A stretch of DNA of 64,000 nucleotides from Stutzerimonas stutzeri (GCF_024448695.1 NZ_JAMOHY010000001.1:372001-436000), one strand, 5' to 3'; positions 8,352-16,997 are shown, numbered from the stretch's first letter. Translations and numbers: made by a program. Notes: generated by a model not told the origin, from the letters alone.

Positions 8352-9491
8352 TCAGTGATTTACCGATGACAGGCACTGCTGGTACAAGGCCACTAACTTC
8401 TGCTCCTGTGCCTGCCAACTCAAAGGCGTCAGGCTTGCGAAACGGAAAGACGGCGCAGAACGCTCAAGCCTGAGGATGGCGTCCCGAATGTCATTGGCGC
8501 GCAGTTTACAGCACTCGCCAATCCCGTACTCAGTAAGCACAGAACGAATATCCGGGAAGTCAGATGCCAGCACCGGCACACCAGCAAAGCAATACTCGAA
8601 GAGCTTGTTCGGCAGGCAGTAGTAATCACTGAGCGAGACGTCCTGAACCAAACACAGCCCGAAGTCCGCAGACTGCACGATAGGAACGACTTGCGAGTGT
8701 GCCACGGCGTCATGCACGTGCATGTTCGGATGCAGAGCTTCCAGACGCTTGAGCTCATCGCTCAACTCGCCATAGCCGAGAAACACAATGTGCGATGACA
8801 CTTGCGAATCCCTGAAGGCCTCAGTGAGCAAATCAATGCCGCGACCGTGGCCAAGGATCCCGACATAGACGAATATCTTGCGCTCGGCTGGGATGGAGAA
8901 TTTTCCCCTTAGGTAGTCATCGTCCTGCTGAAGCCCATCGATAAATAGCGGCGAATTGAGGATTACCTCCGACCGCTTTGGCCCGATAGCCTCGTTATAC
9001 CAACGCTCGATGGACGGACTAACCACAATTAAGGCATCGACGAATCGCCATAACACCTTTTCCATTCGAAAGGTAAGCAGGCCCTGTAGCCTGGTAAGGC
9101 CGTTGCGGTCGGATTCGAGCTCATGCGCATCGTAAATAAGCTTTGCGCCTGTGAAGAGCTTCACGATAACGCCCAAAGGAAGAACTAACGTGTCGTGACA
9201 ATGGATTACATCGGGCCGCTGTCGAATGGCACGAGGCAGCATTTTGGCAACCAACTCGCAAAGCGATGCAACATGCCTGAGCGTGCGGGGCAGGAAGGTC
9301 AGCTTGCGAGAATGCAGTTCAATCGCGTCGATATTTGCCGTGAAAGAAATAGCTGACTTCTGCGCCCCCTCATCAAGCACAACCCCTATGCCACTGACCT
9401 CATAACCAGCCGCAACCAGCGCACCCATTTCCTTGAGAATTCGTGAGTCGGACTCGATGTCTGTATGTGTTAAATGCAGAGTTTTCTTCAT
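8352..9491 (-). CDS. GT4-type glycosyltransferase
   Basis: This 379-residue GT-B glycosyltransferase begins with 'HLTHTDIESDSRILKEM', a pattern common in GT4 enzymes next to wbpG genes. It carries 'DVIHCHDTLVLPLG' and 'IYDAHELESDRNG' in the N-terminal half, and 'KIFVYVGILGHGRGIDLL' plus 'LPNKLFEYCFAGVPVLASDFPD' in the C-terminal half. It is cytoplasmic or membrane-associated and would transfer one sugar to the lipid-linked repeat unit. A 212-bp gap lies upstream (after hisF) and a 182-bp gap downstream, so it is not tightly packed with its neighbours. The donor is unknown. Confidence 0.8.
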   Translation of the reverse strand: MKKTLHLTHTDIESDSRILKEMGALVAAGYEVSGIGVVLDEGAQKSAISFTANIDAIELHSRKLTFLPRTLRHVASLCELVAKMLPRAIRQRPDVIHCHDTLVLPLGVIVKLFTGAKLIYDAHELESDRNGLTRLQGLLTFRMEKVLWRFVDALIVVSPSIERWYNEAIGPKRSEVILNSPLFIDGLQQDDDYLRGKFSIPAERKIFVYVGILGHGRGIDLLTEAFRDSQVSSHIVFLGYGELSDELKRLEALHPNMHVHDAVAHSQVVPIVQSADFGLCLVQDVSLSDYYCLPNKLFEYCFAGVPVLASDFPDIRSVLTEYGIGECCKLRANDIRDAILRLERSAPSFRFASLTPLSWQAQEQKLVALYQQCLSSVNH

Positions 9492-9703
9492 GCTTAAATT
9501 TCATCTTTATATTCAATTTAGTGAATACAATTAGCTAACAAAGAGTATAAATCGCTATTAATACTCATCTCGGTAAAGCACGATATTATTAGCAAATAAG
9601 AAGGCTTCGCCAGCTGAAACTCTTTAAAAGCAAAGCATTCTATGGAGCAATTACTGCCAAAAATCTGCATACACTTAGCCAGTTCTTTGTTGGTATTAAC
9701 ATC

Positions 9704-10468
9704 TTACTCTTTGAAAAGCTTTTCTAAATCAGTGTAATTAGGATAAGTGAGCAGTACTGCCTTGTGCTTGCCATGAAACGTAAAAAAAGCCCCCGCAGCA
9801 ACGGCAGATGCTTTAGCAGAGCGAACAGCGATATTGAAATCAGCCAAACTGGCAGCACCACCTTGCGCAATAACTGGAATATTCACCGCGCGGGAAACCT
9901 GCTCAATCAGTTCGAGGTCATAGCCCTTGGCTGTGCCCTCCCGATCTATCGCAGTAAGAACCAACTCACCTGCCCCCATTGCCTCAGCCTTCTTTGCATA
10001 GGCAACGGGGTCTAGGCCCGTTTTTCTCATTGCGCTATGGGTATAGACCTCATAACGCCCAAGAAGAGTTTTCTTAACGTCTATTGATACGACAATGCTC
10101 TGCGAGCCAGCAATACGACTACAATCTTTGATCAGCTGTGGTTGAATAAAAAACTGTGTATTAACAACTACTTTCTCTACACCTGAGCGAAATAAACGCT
10201 CTACTTGGCTGACCGAACTAACACCACCACCATAGGCAATCGGCATAAAAGCCTCAGAAGCCATATCTTCAATTAAACGATAGTCGGGCTCTCGATTATT
10301 AGCCGTGGCAGATATATCAAGAAAAACCAGCTCATCAACTTCCTTCTCGTTGAAGATACGAACAGCGTTGATCGGATCACCGACATATTTATGCTTCTTG
10401 AATTTCTCGCCCTTGACCAGCCCACCGTCCTGAAGAAGAAGCACGGGAATAACACGTGTTTTCAACAT
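9704..10468 (-). CDS. hisF: HisF-like protein, WbpG partner (catalytic Asp11 missing)
   Basis: This 254-residue (beta/alpha)8-barrel protein is homologous to the imidazole glycerol phosphate synthase cyclase subunit. The cyclase base Asp11 of HisF (in 'PCLDV') is replaced: the aligned stretch here reads 'PVLLLQDGGLVKG' with Leu11. The second acidic residue in 'SIDVKK' is kept. Loss of Asp11 fits the LPS-type HisF2 group, which passes HisH-made ammonia to WbpG and does not work in histidine synthesis. It overlaps hisH by 7 bases. The nearby wbpG makes the assignment firm, though no direct activity can be read from sequence. Confidence 0.88.
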   Translation of the reverse strand: MLKTRVIPVLLLQDGGLVKGEKFKKHKYVGDPINAVRIFNEKEVDELVFLDISATANNREPDYRLIEDMASEAFMPIAYGGGVSSVSQVERLFRSGVEKVVVNTQFFIQPQLIKDCSRIAGSQSIVVSIDVKKTLLGRYEVYTHSAMRKTGLDPVAYAKKAEAMGAGELVLTAIDREGTAKGYDLELIEQVSRAVNIPVIAQGGAASLADFNIAVRSAKASAVAAGAFFTFHGKHKAVLLTYPNYTDLEKLFKE

Positions 10469-11085
10469 CTAGAGAGCTCAATAAAATTATGAAAAAGCCG
10501 CTTACCGAATTTGTGGCTTTTCTCCGGGTGAAACTGCACGCCAAAAATATTATTTTTTTGTACAGCGCAAGCAAAATCATTACCATAATGGCAAAGCGCT
10601 AAAACATCATCATCAATCACATTAGTAGCACGATATGAATGCACAAAATAGAACCTTTCCCTAGCAGCCTTGAGTGAAAATAAAGGATTGTCCTTTGTAA
10701 CCCAAGCCTCATTCCAGCCCATATGAGGTACGACAAGACGTTCGCCGGCCTCTAGTCCTGAAAAGTCAAAACGTTTGATCTGCCCAGTCATCCAACCTAA
10801 GCCAGGCAACTCACCCTCGTCACTGCTTTCAAATAGCAGCTGCATACCCAAGCACACACCCAGAAAAGGTACTTTATTTTCAAGTACAAGCGACTCCAAA
10901 ACAAAACGAAAAGGCTCCAAACGTGTCATGCCATGGTCGAAAGCACCAACACCAGGCAAGATAATGGCCTTTGCATCAACGAGCCTTTCAGAATTATCAA
11001 CAACCTCTGATTGAGCACCCAAGTAACGCAACATATTTTTGATAGAGCCGCAATTACCCATACCATAGTCAATAATTTTTATCAC
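10462..11085 (-). CDS. hisH: HisH-like class I glutaminase supplying ammonia to WbpG
   Basis: This 207-residue triad amidotransferase has the nucleophile in 'FLGVCLGMQ' (C78) and the His-Glu pair in 'GVQFHPEKS' (H186, E188). It hydrolyses glutamine and passes ammonia through the HisF-like barrel. The start is GTG 11085, with AGGAAG six bases before it. That GTG overlaps the TGA of a 17-codon ORF with a strong ribosome-binding site. In P. aeruginosa O-antigen loci the hisH2/hisF2 pair works with wbpG to amidinate a uronic acid derivative, and the same set is here. A 400-bp gap separates it from wbpG. Confidence 0.9.
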   Translation of the reverse strand: MIKIIDYGMGNCGSIKNMLRYLGAQSEVVDNSERLVDAKAIILPGVGAFDHGMTRLEPFRFVLESLVLENKVPFLGVCLGMQLLFESSDEGELPGLGWMTGQIKRFDFSGLEAGERLVVPHMGWNEAWVTKDNPLFSLKAARERFYFVHSYRATNVIDDDVLALCHYGNDFACAVQKNNIFGVQFHPEKSHKFGKRLFHNFIELSRC

Positions 11086-11135
11086 AGAAAGCTTCCTGTC
11101 ATACGCTTAAAGCCCTGCACTCTTTTGGCCTCCAC
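11082..11135 (-). other. Possible 17-codon leader peptide ahead of hisH
   Basis: On the minus strand a GTG at 11135 follows 'AAGGAGAACAC', close to an ideal Shine-Dalgarno sequence. The frame runs 17 codons and ends in a TGA that overlaps the GTG start of hisH. An in-frame TAA sits four codons upstream, so it is not the tail of a longer ORF. It could couple hisH translation to an upstream ribosome, or be chance. No regulatory codon run is seen. Confidence 0.3.
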
Positions 11136-11493
11136 GTGTTCTCCTTAGCGTAAGCACATCGCCCTCTAGACAAATTTAGACACGTGACCACTCTAAATTT
11201 CAAATTTCAGCAAAATATGAAGCTATAAACACTTTAAGACAACGTTTAAGCCATGGTGTCGTACAACAGCTATGTTCCCCCTGACTCTAACCAAGCCAGG
11301 CAGCCCAGAAAATAGAAATGATGAAACCAAAAATCATAACCAATACAACCAATACAACTACCGACTTCAGCCGGACACAATACAAACAACAAGCCAGCAC
11401 TAAGCTAATGAAAGAACGGCAGCACGCACTCCATATCAGCAAACACTCCCTCTCGCCACATGAAAATCTACAACCCGCTAAAACACCATAACT
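11086..11493. other. 408-bp AT-rich gap between wbpG and hisH
   Basis: Apart from the tiny leader ORF at its left end, I see no gene, repeat or clear terminator here. The plus strand holds long A/C-rich stretches. Such a large space inside an otherwise tight wbpG-hisH-hisF set is unusual and may mark a deletion or an internal promoter region. Confidence 0.6.
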
Positions 11494-12606
11494 TTACCGC
11501 CTACGCCTAACAAAACGCTTTAAACCTCTAAAAAAATCATGCACGGAAGTTTGATTTGGGTAATCGGAAAACACCTTGTTCGGAAGTTTAATAAAAGACT
11601 CTAACTCCCCACTCTTTAAGCCCAGCTTCTTCTCAATATAAAATATATCCTCAACGAGCTCATGAGCGTCATATAGAGGCTTTTCAAGTTCCTTAACCGC
11701 CTCGACTCTAGACATCTGACCCGCAACAATCATGCTGGAGAAATGCGCCTTCCTTTTATCGTACCCAAACTTCTCGGGCAAATAATGTGCTTGAAAGAAT
11801 TTCGTCCACTTTGACTCATGGTGCTTCCCACCATAATATCGCCACTCATAATTCTTTTCGAGAAATGAAATGGCTTCATTTTTATTGTAATTTAAAAAAT
11901 TTAACGGCGTAACAACTACCATCTTTTTAAAATATGGCCAATATATTTTATTTTCCCAGAAACTCATAAGGGGAAAACTCTTGAGCCTCACCCTCCCAAA
12001 CTTATTATGGATGGCTTTTATCTGGATACTATCATCTGCACCATAACCCCAAGCAGCAGGCAATATCGACTCACTACTTAAATTACTGCCAGTCAGGGTA
12101 TACTTAATTTTCTCCTTATCGGCCAACTCATACAATTTTGCAAAAAAAGCATGGTCTTGCGGTACATCTTGGTTAGCTAAGGACGACTTCAGATACGCGA
12201 CCTGAAGATCCTTCATCTCAGACCAATCAACCACATATGTATGTAAGTCCAGGCCAAGCTTGTTAACCATTTTCTCAATATTACTGACTGCAATTTCCGA
12301 ATTCCAGCCGGCATCAACATGAACCACCAAAGGATTCAGCTTCATTTCTACCTTAGCCACATGTAGCAAATAACTACTGTCAACACCACCGCTCACGCCG
12401 ATGATGCAGTCATACTCTTTATTTTCCCCATATTTCCGGATCTCTTCAGCAATGGCACCTAAGAACTTTTGCCCTTGTTCGTCGGGAAACCAACCTTTAC
12501 GCAACTTATCTTTGGCGGTACGACAATGGTTACACTCACCAAGGTCATCGAACTCGATCTCTGGATCGCTTGCATCCATTACACACACCGAACACACTTT
12601 ATACAT
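11494..12606 (-). CDS. wbpG: WbpG-type N-acetyl sugar amidotransferase
   Basis: About 370 residues from ATG 12606; the in-frame GTG at 12615 overlaps the likely Shine-Dalgarno sequence TAGGTG, so the ATG is preferred. It has two CxxC-type pairs near the N-terminus ('CSVCVMD' and 'CNHC', likely zinc) and a PP-loop 'SGGVDSS' at about residues 72-78 for ATP. WbpG adenylates an N-acetyl group of a sugar and replaces its oxygen with ammonia from HisH/HisF, giving an acetamidino group. In P. aeruginosa O5-type LPS this concerns a 2,3-diacetamido-uronic acid. Here the wbpA/B/D/E genes supply a matching UDP-GlcNAc3NAcA. The C-terminal tail is strongly basic. Confidence 0.9.
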   Translation of the reverse strand: MYKVCSVCVMDASDPEIEFDDLGECNHCRTAKDKLRKGWFPDEQGQKFLGAIAEEIRKYGENKEYDCIIGVSGGVDSSYLLHVAKVEMKLNPLVVHVDAGWNSEIAVSNIEKMVNKLGLDLHTYVVDWSEMKDLQVAYLKSSLANQDVPQDHAFFAKLYELADKEKIKYTLTGSNLSSESILPAAWGYGADDSIQIKAIHNKFGRVRLKSFPLMSFWENKIYWPYFKKMVVVTPLNFLNYNKNEAISFLEKNYEWRYYGGKHHESKWTKFFQAHYLPEKFGYDKRKAHFSSMIVAGQMSRVEAVKELEKPLYDAHELVEDIFYIEKKLGLKSGELESFIKLPNKVFSDYPNQTSVHDFFRGLKRFVRRRR

Positions 12607-12827
12607 ATAATTCACCTACATATTAAAAGCTCGAATACTGCCCTCAAGCTGAGTAGCCCATTGCTGATTTCTTTCCATGTGCATCCCAAGCGGCATCCAC
12701 TAGACCGCCGCACTGAAGCCCTCAATCGGCTACATTACGATGGTGTCATTCATTTCGAGTGCCCAAAGAATAGCTGCTACCAATACGAAATATACTATTG
12801 GCAAGCACCACAAAGCACAACGTTACC

Positions 12828-13958
12828 TCAGCTAAAAAAAGCCTGAAGCTCAGTTACCACCCGCTGTTGCTGTGCAGGTTCTATCCCGTACCAAATCGGT
12901 AACCGCAATAGGCGTTCGCTTTCTTTAACTGTGTAGATTACCTCACCATTGAAACGACCAAATTCTCGTCCGGCTTTAGAGCTGTGTAGCGGAATATAAT
13001 GAAATACAGATAGTATATCCCGAGACTTTAGATGTTTTAAAAGTTCGCTACGTATGCCGAGGTTATTTACCTTCAAGTAAAACATATGGCCATTGTGTTT
13101 ACAGAGGCTTGGTATAAAAGGCAGTTCTACATGACCTTGCTTTTCTAATGAAATAAAAGACTGGTAGTACGCACTCCAAGCATCAAGGCGATTTTGGTTT
13201 ATTTCATTAGCTCGCTCTAACTGCCCCCACAGATAGGCTGCGCTAATGTCGTTAAGCAAATAGCTGCTGCCGATGTCAACCCAGCCATACTTATCAATCA
13301 TGCCACGGAAGAACTGGCTGCGATCTGTGCCTTTTTCACGGATAACTTCAGCTCTGTCGATGAACCTGGCATCATTGATAATCAATAGGCCACCTTCACC
13401 GCCACTAGAGTAATTTTTAGTTTCATGAAAGCTAAACGCAGCTAGGTGACCAATGGATCCCAGTGCCTTGCCTTTGTAGCTACTCATCATGCCCTGTGCG
13501 GCATCTTCAATTACATACAGTTGATGACGAGCGGCAATTTCCATAATCGCATCCATTTCACAAGCCACACCTGCATAGTGGACGGGAACTATTGCTTTGG
13601 TTTTATTGGTAATAGCCGCCTCAATCAGACGCTCATCAATATTCATGGTGTCAGGACGGATATCTACAAATACGATTCGCGCACCTCGTAACACAAAAGC
13701 ATTTGCGGTACTTACAAAAGTGTAGCTGGGCATAATAATTTCATCACCCGGCTGAGTATCTATGAGAATGGCTGCCATCTCCAAAGCAGCTGTACATGAT
13801 GGTGTAAGTAGCGACTTTTCACATGGAAGAGTTCGTTCAAACCATGCTTGACATTTCCTAGAGAAAGGGCCGTCGCCGGACATTTGCGCATTGCGCATTG
13901 ACTCTAGGACATATCGATCCTCGTTACCTGTAAATGGCGGCTTATTGAACGGAATCAT
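12828..13958 (-). CDS. wecE: dTDP-4-amino-4,6-dideoxygalactose transaminase (WecE/RffA)
   Basis: This 376-residue DegT/DnrJ aminotransferase starts with 'MIPFNKPPFTGNE', a typical WecE opening, and has the PLP-binding lysine K181 in 'SFHETKNYSSGGEGG'. WecE converts dTDP-4-keto-6-deoxyglucose to dTDP-4-amino-4,6-dideoxy-D-galactose (Fuc4N) using glutamate. The next gene is a left-handed beta-helix acyltransferase and then a wecF-like gene, so a Fuc4NAc route is likely. The rmlA/rmlB genes for the dTDP-sugar precursor are not in the window and must be elsewhere. It overlaps the upstream acyltransferase by 17 bases; a 210-bp gap lies downstream. Confidence 0.88.
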   Translation of the reverse strand: MIPFNKPPFTGNEDRYVLESMRNAQMSGDGPFSRKCQAWFERTLPCEKSLLTPSCTAALEMAAILIDTQPGDEIIMPSYTFVSTANAFVLRGARIVFVDIRPDTMNIDERLIEAAITNKTKAIVPVHYAGVACEMDAIMEIAARHQLYVIEDAAQGMMSSYKGKALGSIGHLAAFSFHETKNYSSGGEGGLLIINDARFIDRAEVIREKGTDRSQFFRGMIDKYGWVDIGSSYLLNDISAAYLWGQLERANEINQNRLDAWSAYYQSFISLEKQGHVELPFIPSLCKHNGHMFYLKVNNLGIRSELLKHLKSRDILSVFHYIPLHSSKAGREFGRFNGEVIYTVKESERLLRLPIWYGIEPAQQQRVVTELQAFFS

Positions 13959-14517
13959 TTTTCATCTCGTTTAAAAACTTCTTTTCAAGCTCTAGCAAGG
14001 CCTGCTTACGCTCTTTTACTCTGCGGGCAGGATTACCTACATAAACCCCCCAAGGCTGCGTGCTTTTATTCACTAAGGTCATTGCACCAATTGAGCAACC
14101 GTCGGCAATTTCAACGCCAGGAAACACTATAGAACCCGCACCAACGATAACATGACGTCCAAGGGTAACAGCACGCTTAGATTCATTTTTGTAACCAGAG
14201 GGAACTGTAGGATTGGTTAATGTTCTTCCAGAATAATCATCAGACTGGCTAAATATCTGGACTTGGTAGGCAAGCCCCGAAAAATCACTCATATATATAC
14301 CCTTTTCCCCTCCAGCCAAAAGACAAAAAGGTGCTATATGAACGTGCCTTCCAATCGACACTTTTCCTGAGATAACGCAAAAATCATCAATACGGGAATT
14401 ATCACCGATCTCAATCTGATCGACATTGTAAAGGCTAGCCTTACTACTAATCCTTACATTTCTCCCCAGAGATTTAAGACCAATTTCTTTTAATTCATAT
14501 TCAGTAAGATAGGCCAT
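13942..14517 (-). CDS. Left-handed beta-helix acyltransferase, likely Fuc4N N-acetyltransferase
   Basis: This 191-residue hexapeptide-repeat protein has a long run of imperfect repeats ('IGRHVHIAPFCLLAGGEKG', 'LGRHVIVGAGSIVFPGVEIADG') and ends with the WbbJ/NodL-type signature 'GVYVGNPARRVKER'. The fold is trimeric and acetyl-CoA dependent. It lies between wecE and wecF-like genes. In E. coli the N-acetylation of dTDP-Fuc4N is done by the GNAT protein WecD, which is absent here, so this protein is the natural replacement. O-acetylation of the glycan cannot be excluded. Its ATG overlaps the wecF-like stop by one base (TAATG). Confidence 0.75.
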   Translation of the reverse strand: MAYLTEYELKEIGLKSLGRNVRISSKASLYNVDQIEIGDNSRIDDFCVISGKVSIGRHVHIAPFCLLAGGEKGIYMSDFSGLAYQVQIFSQSDDYSGRTLTNPTVPSGYKNESKRAVTLGRHVIVGAGSIVFPGVEIADGCSIGAMTLVNKSTQPWGVYVGNPARRVKERKQALLELEKKFLNEMKNDSVQ

Positions 14518-15548
14518 TATGCAAAGATTCTTTCAAGTTGATTTATCAGGTTTCCCTTAGAAAAGTACTCTCGCACTTTACTTTTATTATCATCTGAGCA
14601 AACTCTTCCTAGACTAGAGAATCTAAGAGTATCGCCCACCACTATCCCCATATCCTGAAAGAGCTGCCATTGAGTTACATCACTGCGCAAGTATACGGTT
14701 TTGCCTAACCCAACCAATACAATTGTATTACCCATTGCTTGTTGTCGCTTATGATTAAAAATTGCAATATCTATACTTCCAAGCAACTCAAGATATTTTT
14801 GAAATGGAATAAACTCTGTTAACGGTTTGAACTTATCACCGAACCATTCCTTACCAAACCCTATTACTTGCTGCGCATACACTTGGTCGCCATACGAAAG
14901 CGGCACGTAAATAGAAATATCTTTATCTCTAAAAGGCAACAGCTTTGCCAAAGCCTCTTCGTGATTGTTTCCAGCATCAGCCGAATTCCCAACAAGTATA
15001 TTAATGCTATTGTTCTTTTTTGGCTGTACCGCATATTCTTTGTATAAGTTACTGGTATACATAATGCACTCATGATACACGCCTTTCGCCCCATACCAAA
15101 GCCGTGCCAGATCCACATCACCTTTTATATAACTAACTAAATTCCCCATATTTTTTATTACAGGGCGTCGGAAAAACTCTTCTTTACGCCATCGCTTAGT
15201 CTGCTCACCCTGCCTAAACACATACAAATCCCCTCCCCATATAATCCAGTAGCATTTTTTCAGTAGCCATGGGCAAAAGAATAATATCTGAACCAATCTA
15301 ATATCAGTCAAGCCGTGAATTATTATTTTATTTGCCTGATGCATTTTTATCAAACACTTTGCAAGATGTATTAAGCGACCTATCTTTGAACGGCCTGCCA
15401 AATGAACATTAGACGAAAGGGGTAAATCCTTATCTGCCATGTTGCTATCCAGCAAGAATTCATGACCACTGAAATTGAAGCTTCCCTTAATAAGCCCTAC
15501 AAAGTCAGTAATTATGTTATCACAACTGCCAATATGGAGAATTTTCAT
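14517..15548 (-). CDS. wecF: WecF-like 4-acetamido-4,6-dideoxygalactose transferase (GT56)
   Basis: This 343-residue protein has the features of the Glyco_transf_56 family. These are N-terminal 'HIGSCDNIITDFVGLI', 'YWIIWGGDLYVF', and the nucleotide-sugar site region 'DIAIFNHKRQQAMGNTI'. WecF moves Fuc4NAc from dTDP-Fuc4NAc to a lipid-linked acceptor in enterobacterial common antigen. Here it is set in an O-antigen cluster with wecE. The acceptor probably differs because no ECA genes (wecG, wzyE) are present. The gene is AT-rich. An 88-bp gap separates it from the upstream glycosyltransferase. Confidence 0.85.
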   Translation of the reverse strand: MKILHIGSCDNIITDFVGLIKGSFNFSGHEFLLDSNMADKDLPLSSNVHLAGRSKIGRLIHLAKCLIKMHQANKIIIHGLTDIRLVQILFFCPWLLKKCYWIIWGGDLYVFRQGEQTKRWRKEEFFRRPVIKNMGNLVSYIKGDVDLARLWYGAKGVYHECIMYTSNLYKEYAVQPKKNNSINILVGNSADAGNNHEEALAKLLPFRDKDISIYVPLSYGDQVYAQQVIGFGKEWFGDKFKPLTEFIPFQKYLELLGSIDIAIFNHKRQQAMGNTIVLVGLGKTVYLRSDVTQWQLFQDMGIVVGDTLRFSSLGRVCSDDNKSKVREYFSKGNLINQLERIFA

Positions 15549-15636
15549 GGATATCTCTACAAGGTTCCGCTACTGACTGTGTAGACACCAGCTACTTGAG
15601 TATGCTAGCAGGTGATATTTGCAACTCATTATTAGA

Positions 15637-16881
15637 TCAGACCGCAATCATTAGCATCTCTTGATTGAACCCAAGATTAATTTTGTTATTCTCATTGCAT
15701 CGCATCATATCTAAAAGCACCAGGGGCATTGAGGCCTCGTCAAACAGTATTTGCGGAACATAGTCAAACCTGAACACTTCCTCTTTTGAGGTTGTCACTT
15801 GAACAGCTCTAACACCAAGCACTGCCGCTTCATACAAAACAGTGCTCTGAAAGCCTAATACCAAATCTACGCTCTCAATAATATCTGCGACTACACCGTC
15901 TATCATCTCAACGTGATTTTCTAGAAAAAATCTTGAGATCTTTTCGTTGTCAACGTCCCATGGATGCAATTTCAACTGAAAAACAATACCTCTGCTTTTA
16001 AAAAAGCTATATAGAAACAATATTATATCTTTTTCTTTATCTTCCTTATCACTCAAAGGATTGCTGAAAAATACAACTTTCGTATCGACCCTTCCCGCCT
16101 TTCTAACAAGCCACCTTTTATTAAAACCAGCAACGTAATCTTTACTGTAAATTGGGCAGCCAAAGTAGAAAGGCTTAACATGCTTTAGCATAGCGGAAAT
16201 CTTTGACGCTTCAGATTCTGACCAACAGATATATTTGGTCGAAACAAGCCCATACGTATAAAGCTCTGAAAAGTTCTGAATATAACCATGAGGTATGGTT
16301 GTTACATCTATACCGTCTCTCTTGGCTATGCTTGCCAAGCAAGCATAAATAGAGTCCGAATAATCAGTAACATAAAGCTCCCTCAAACCCACAGCATCAA
16401 ACAGGGCATGCGCGCTTTTAACAAAGGCTTTCAGGCCCTGTGTTGTTTTTATATCTTTCTTTATTTCAGACCAGAGAGAAAACACATCAGCATAATTTTT
16501 ATGCAAAACCACTGCAAACAAGCCCTTCCTCTCAGCCAAACCTTTAAAATAACGAGTGAAATTTACTTTTCTCATAAAAATGAATTTTAGAGTCTTGCTA
16601 AACTTGCTTTCTATTTTGCTTTCTAGAAACGCAAACTTGGTGCAACAGTTTAGATTTATCACCGGAAATTTTGGGCGAAGAGCCCAGCGCAATATATCTA
16701 GATAATAGCTATATATAACGTCTTTTCTTTCAACTCTAGCATTTGCCAAGACGTACTCATTCAGAGCCAAATCATCATTAAAAAGCAACCTCAAATAGCA
16801 GTAATAAAAATAAAATAGCTCTGCTTCATCCGCTTTTACCATCAGCTTCTCTTGAAGATTTAGTATATTTTGATCTTTCAT
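15637..16881 (-). CDS. Polysialyltransferase/capsule-type glycosyltransferase-like protein (candidate Pse transferase)
   Basis: I do not recognise a precise family. The 414-residue protein (ATG 16881, AGAGG four bases upstream; an in-frame start at 16917 is less likely) has a GT-B-like C-terminal half. The motifs 'TTIPHGYIQNF', 'IFQ-KLHPWD' and 'DLVLGFQSTVLYEAAVLG' resemble capsule CDP-glycerol/polysialyl-type transferases. It sits directly downstream of pseI and its pseudogene copy. By position and fold it is a reasonable candidate for the transferase that uses CMP-pseudaminate, which the cluster needs and no other gene clearly supplies. That role is inference. Confidence 0.55.
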   Translation of the reverse strand: MKDQNILNLQEKLMVKADEAELFYFYYCYLRLLFNDDLALNEYVLANARVERKDVIYSYYLDILRWALRPKFPVINLNCCTKFAFLESKIESKFSKTLKFIFMRKVNFTRYFKGLAERKGLFAVVLHKNYADVFSLWSEIKKDIKTTQGLKAFVKSAHALFDAVGLRELYVTDYSDSIYACLASIAKRDGIDVTTIPHGYIQNFSELYTYGLVSTKYICWSESEASKISAMLKHVKPFYFGCPIYSKDYVAGFNKRWLVRKAGRVDTKVVFFSNPLSDKEDKEKDIILFLYSFFKSRGIVFQLKLHPWDVDNEKISRFFLENHVEMIDGVVADIIESVDLVLGFQSTVLYEAAVLGVRAVQVTTSKEEVFRFDYVPQILFDEASMPLVLLDMMRCNENNKINLGFNQEMLMIAV

Positions 16882-16997
16882 GCAGCCTCTTTTTGCACAG
16901 CACTGCGCTGCGACCATATAATCATGGGTGGCATCAATCTCATTACAACCCCACGCTACTTTACTTAGTTAGTAATAAGCCATCCTGCATCCTGATG

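Noticed and set aside
12607-12827. Short minus-strand frame ending just before wbpG
   Set aside because: About 26 codons ending near the wbpG ribosome-binding site. It may be the relic of a gene, but no homology could be recognised.
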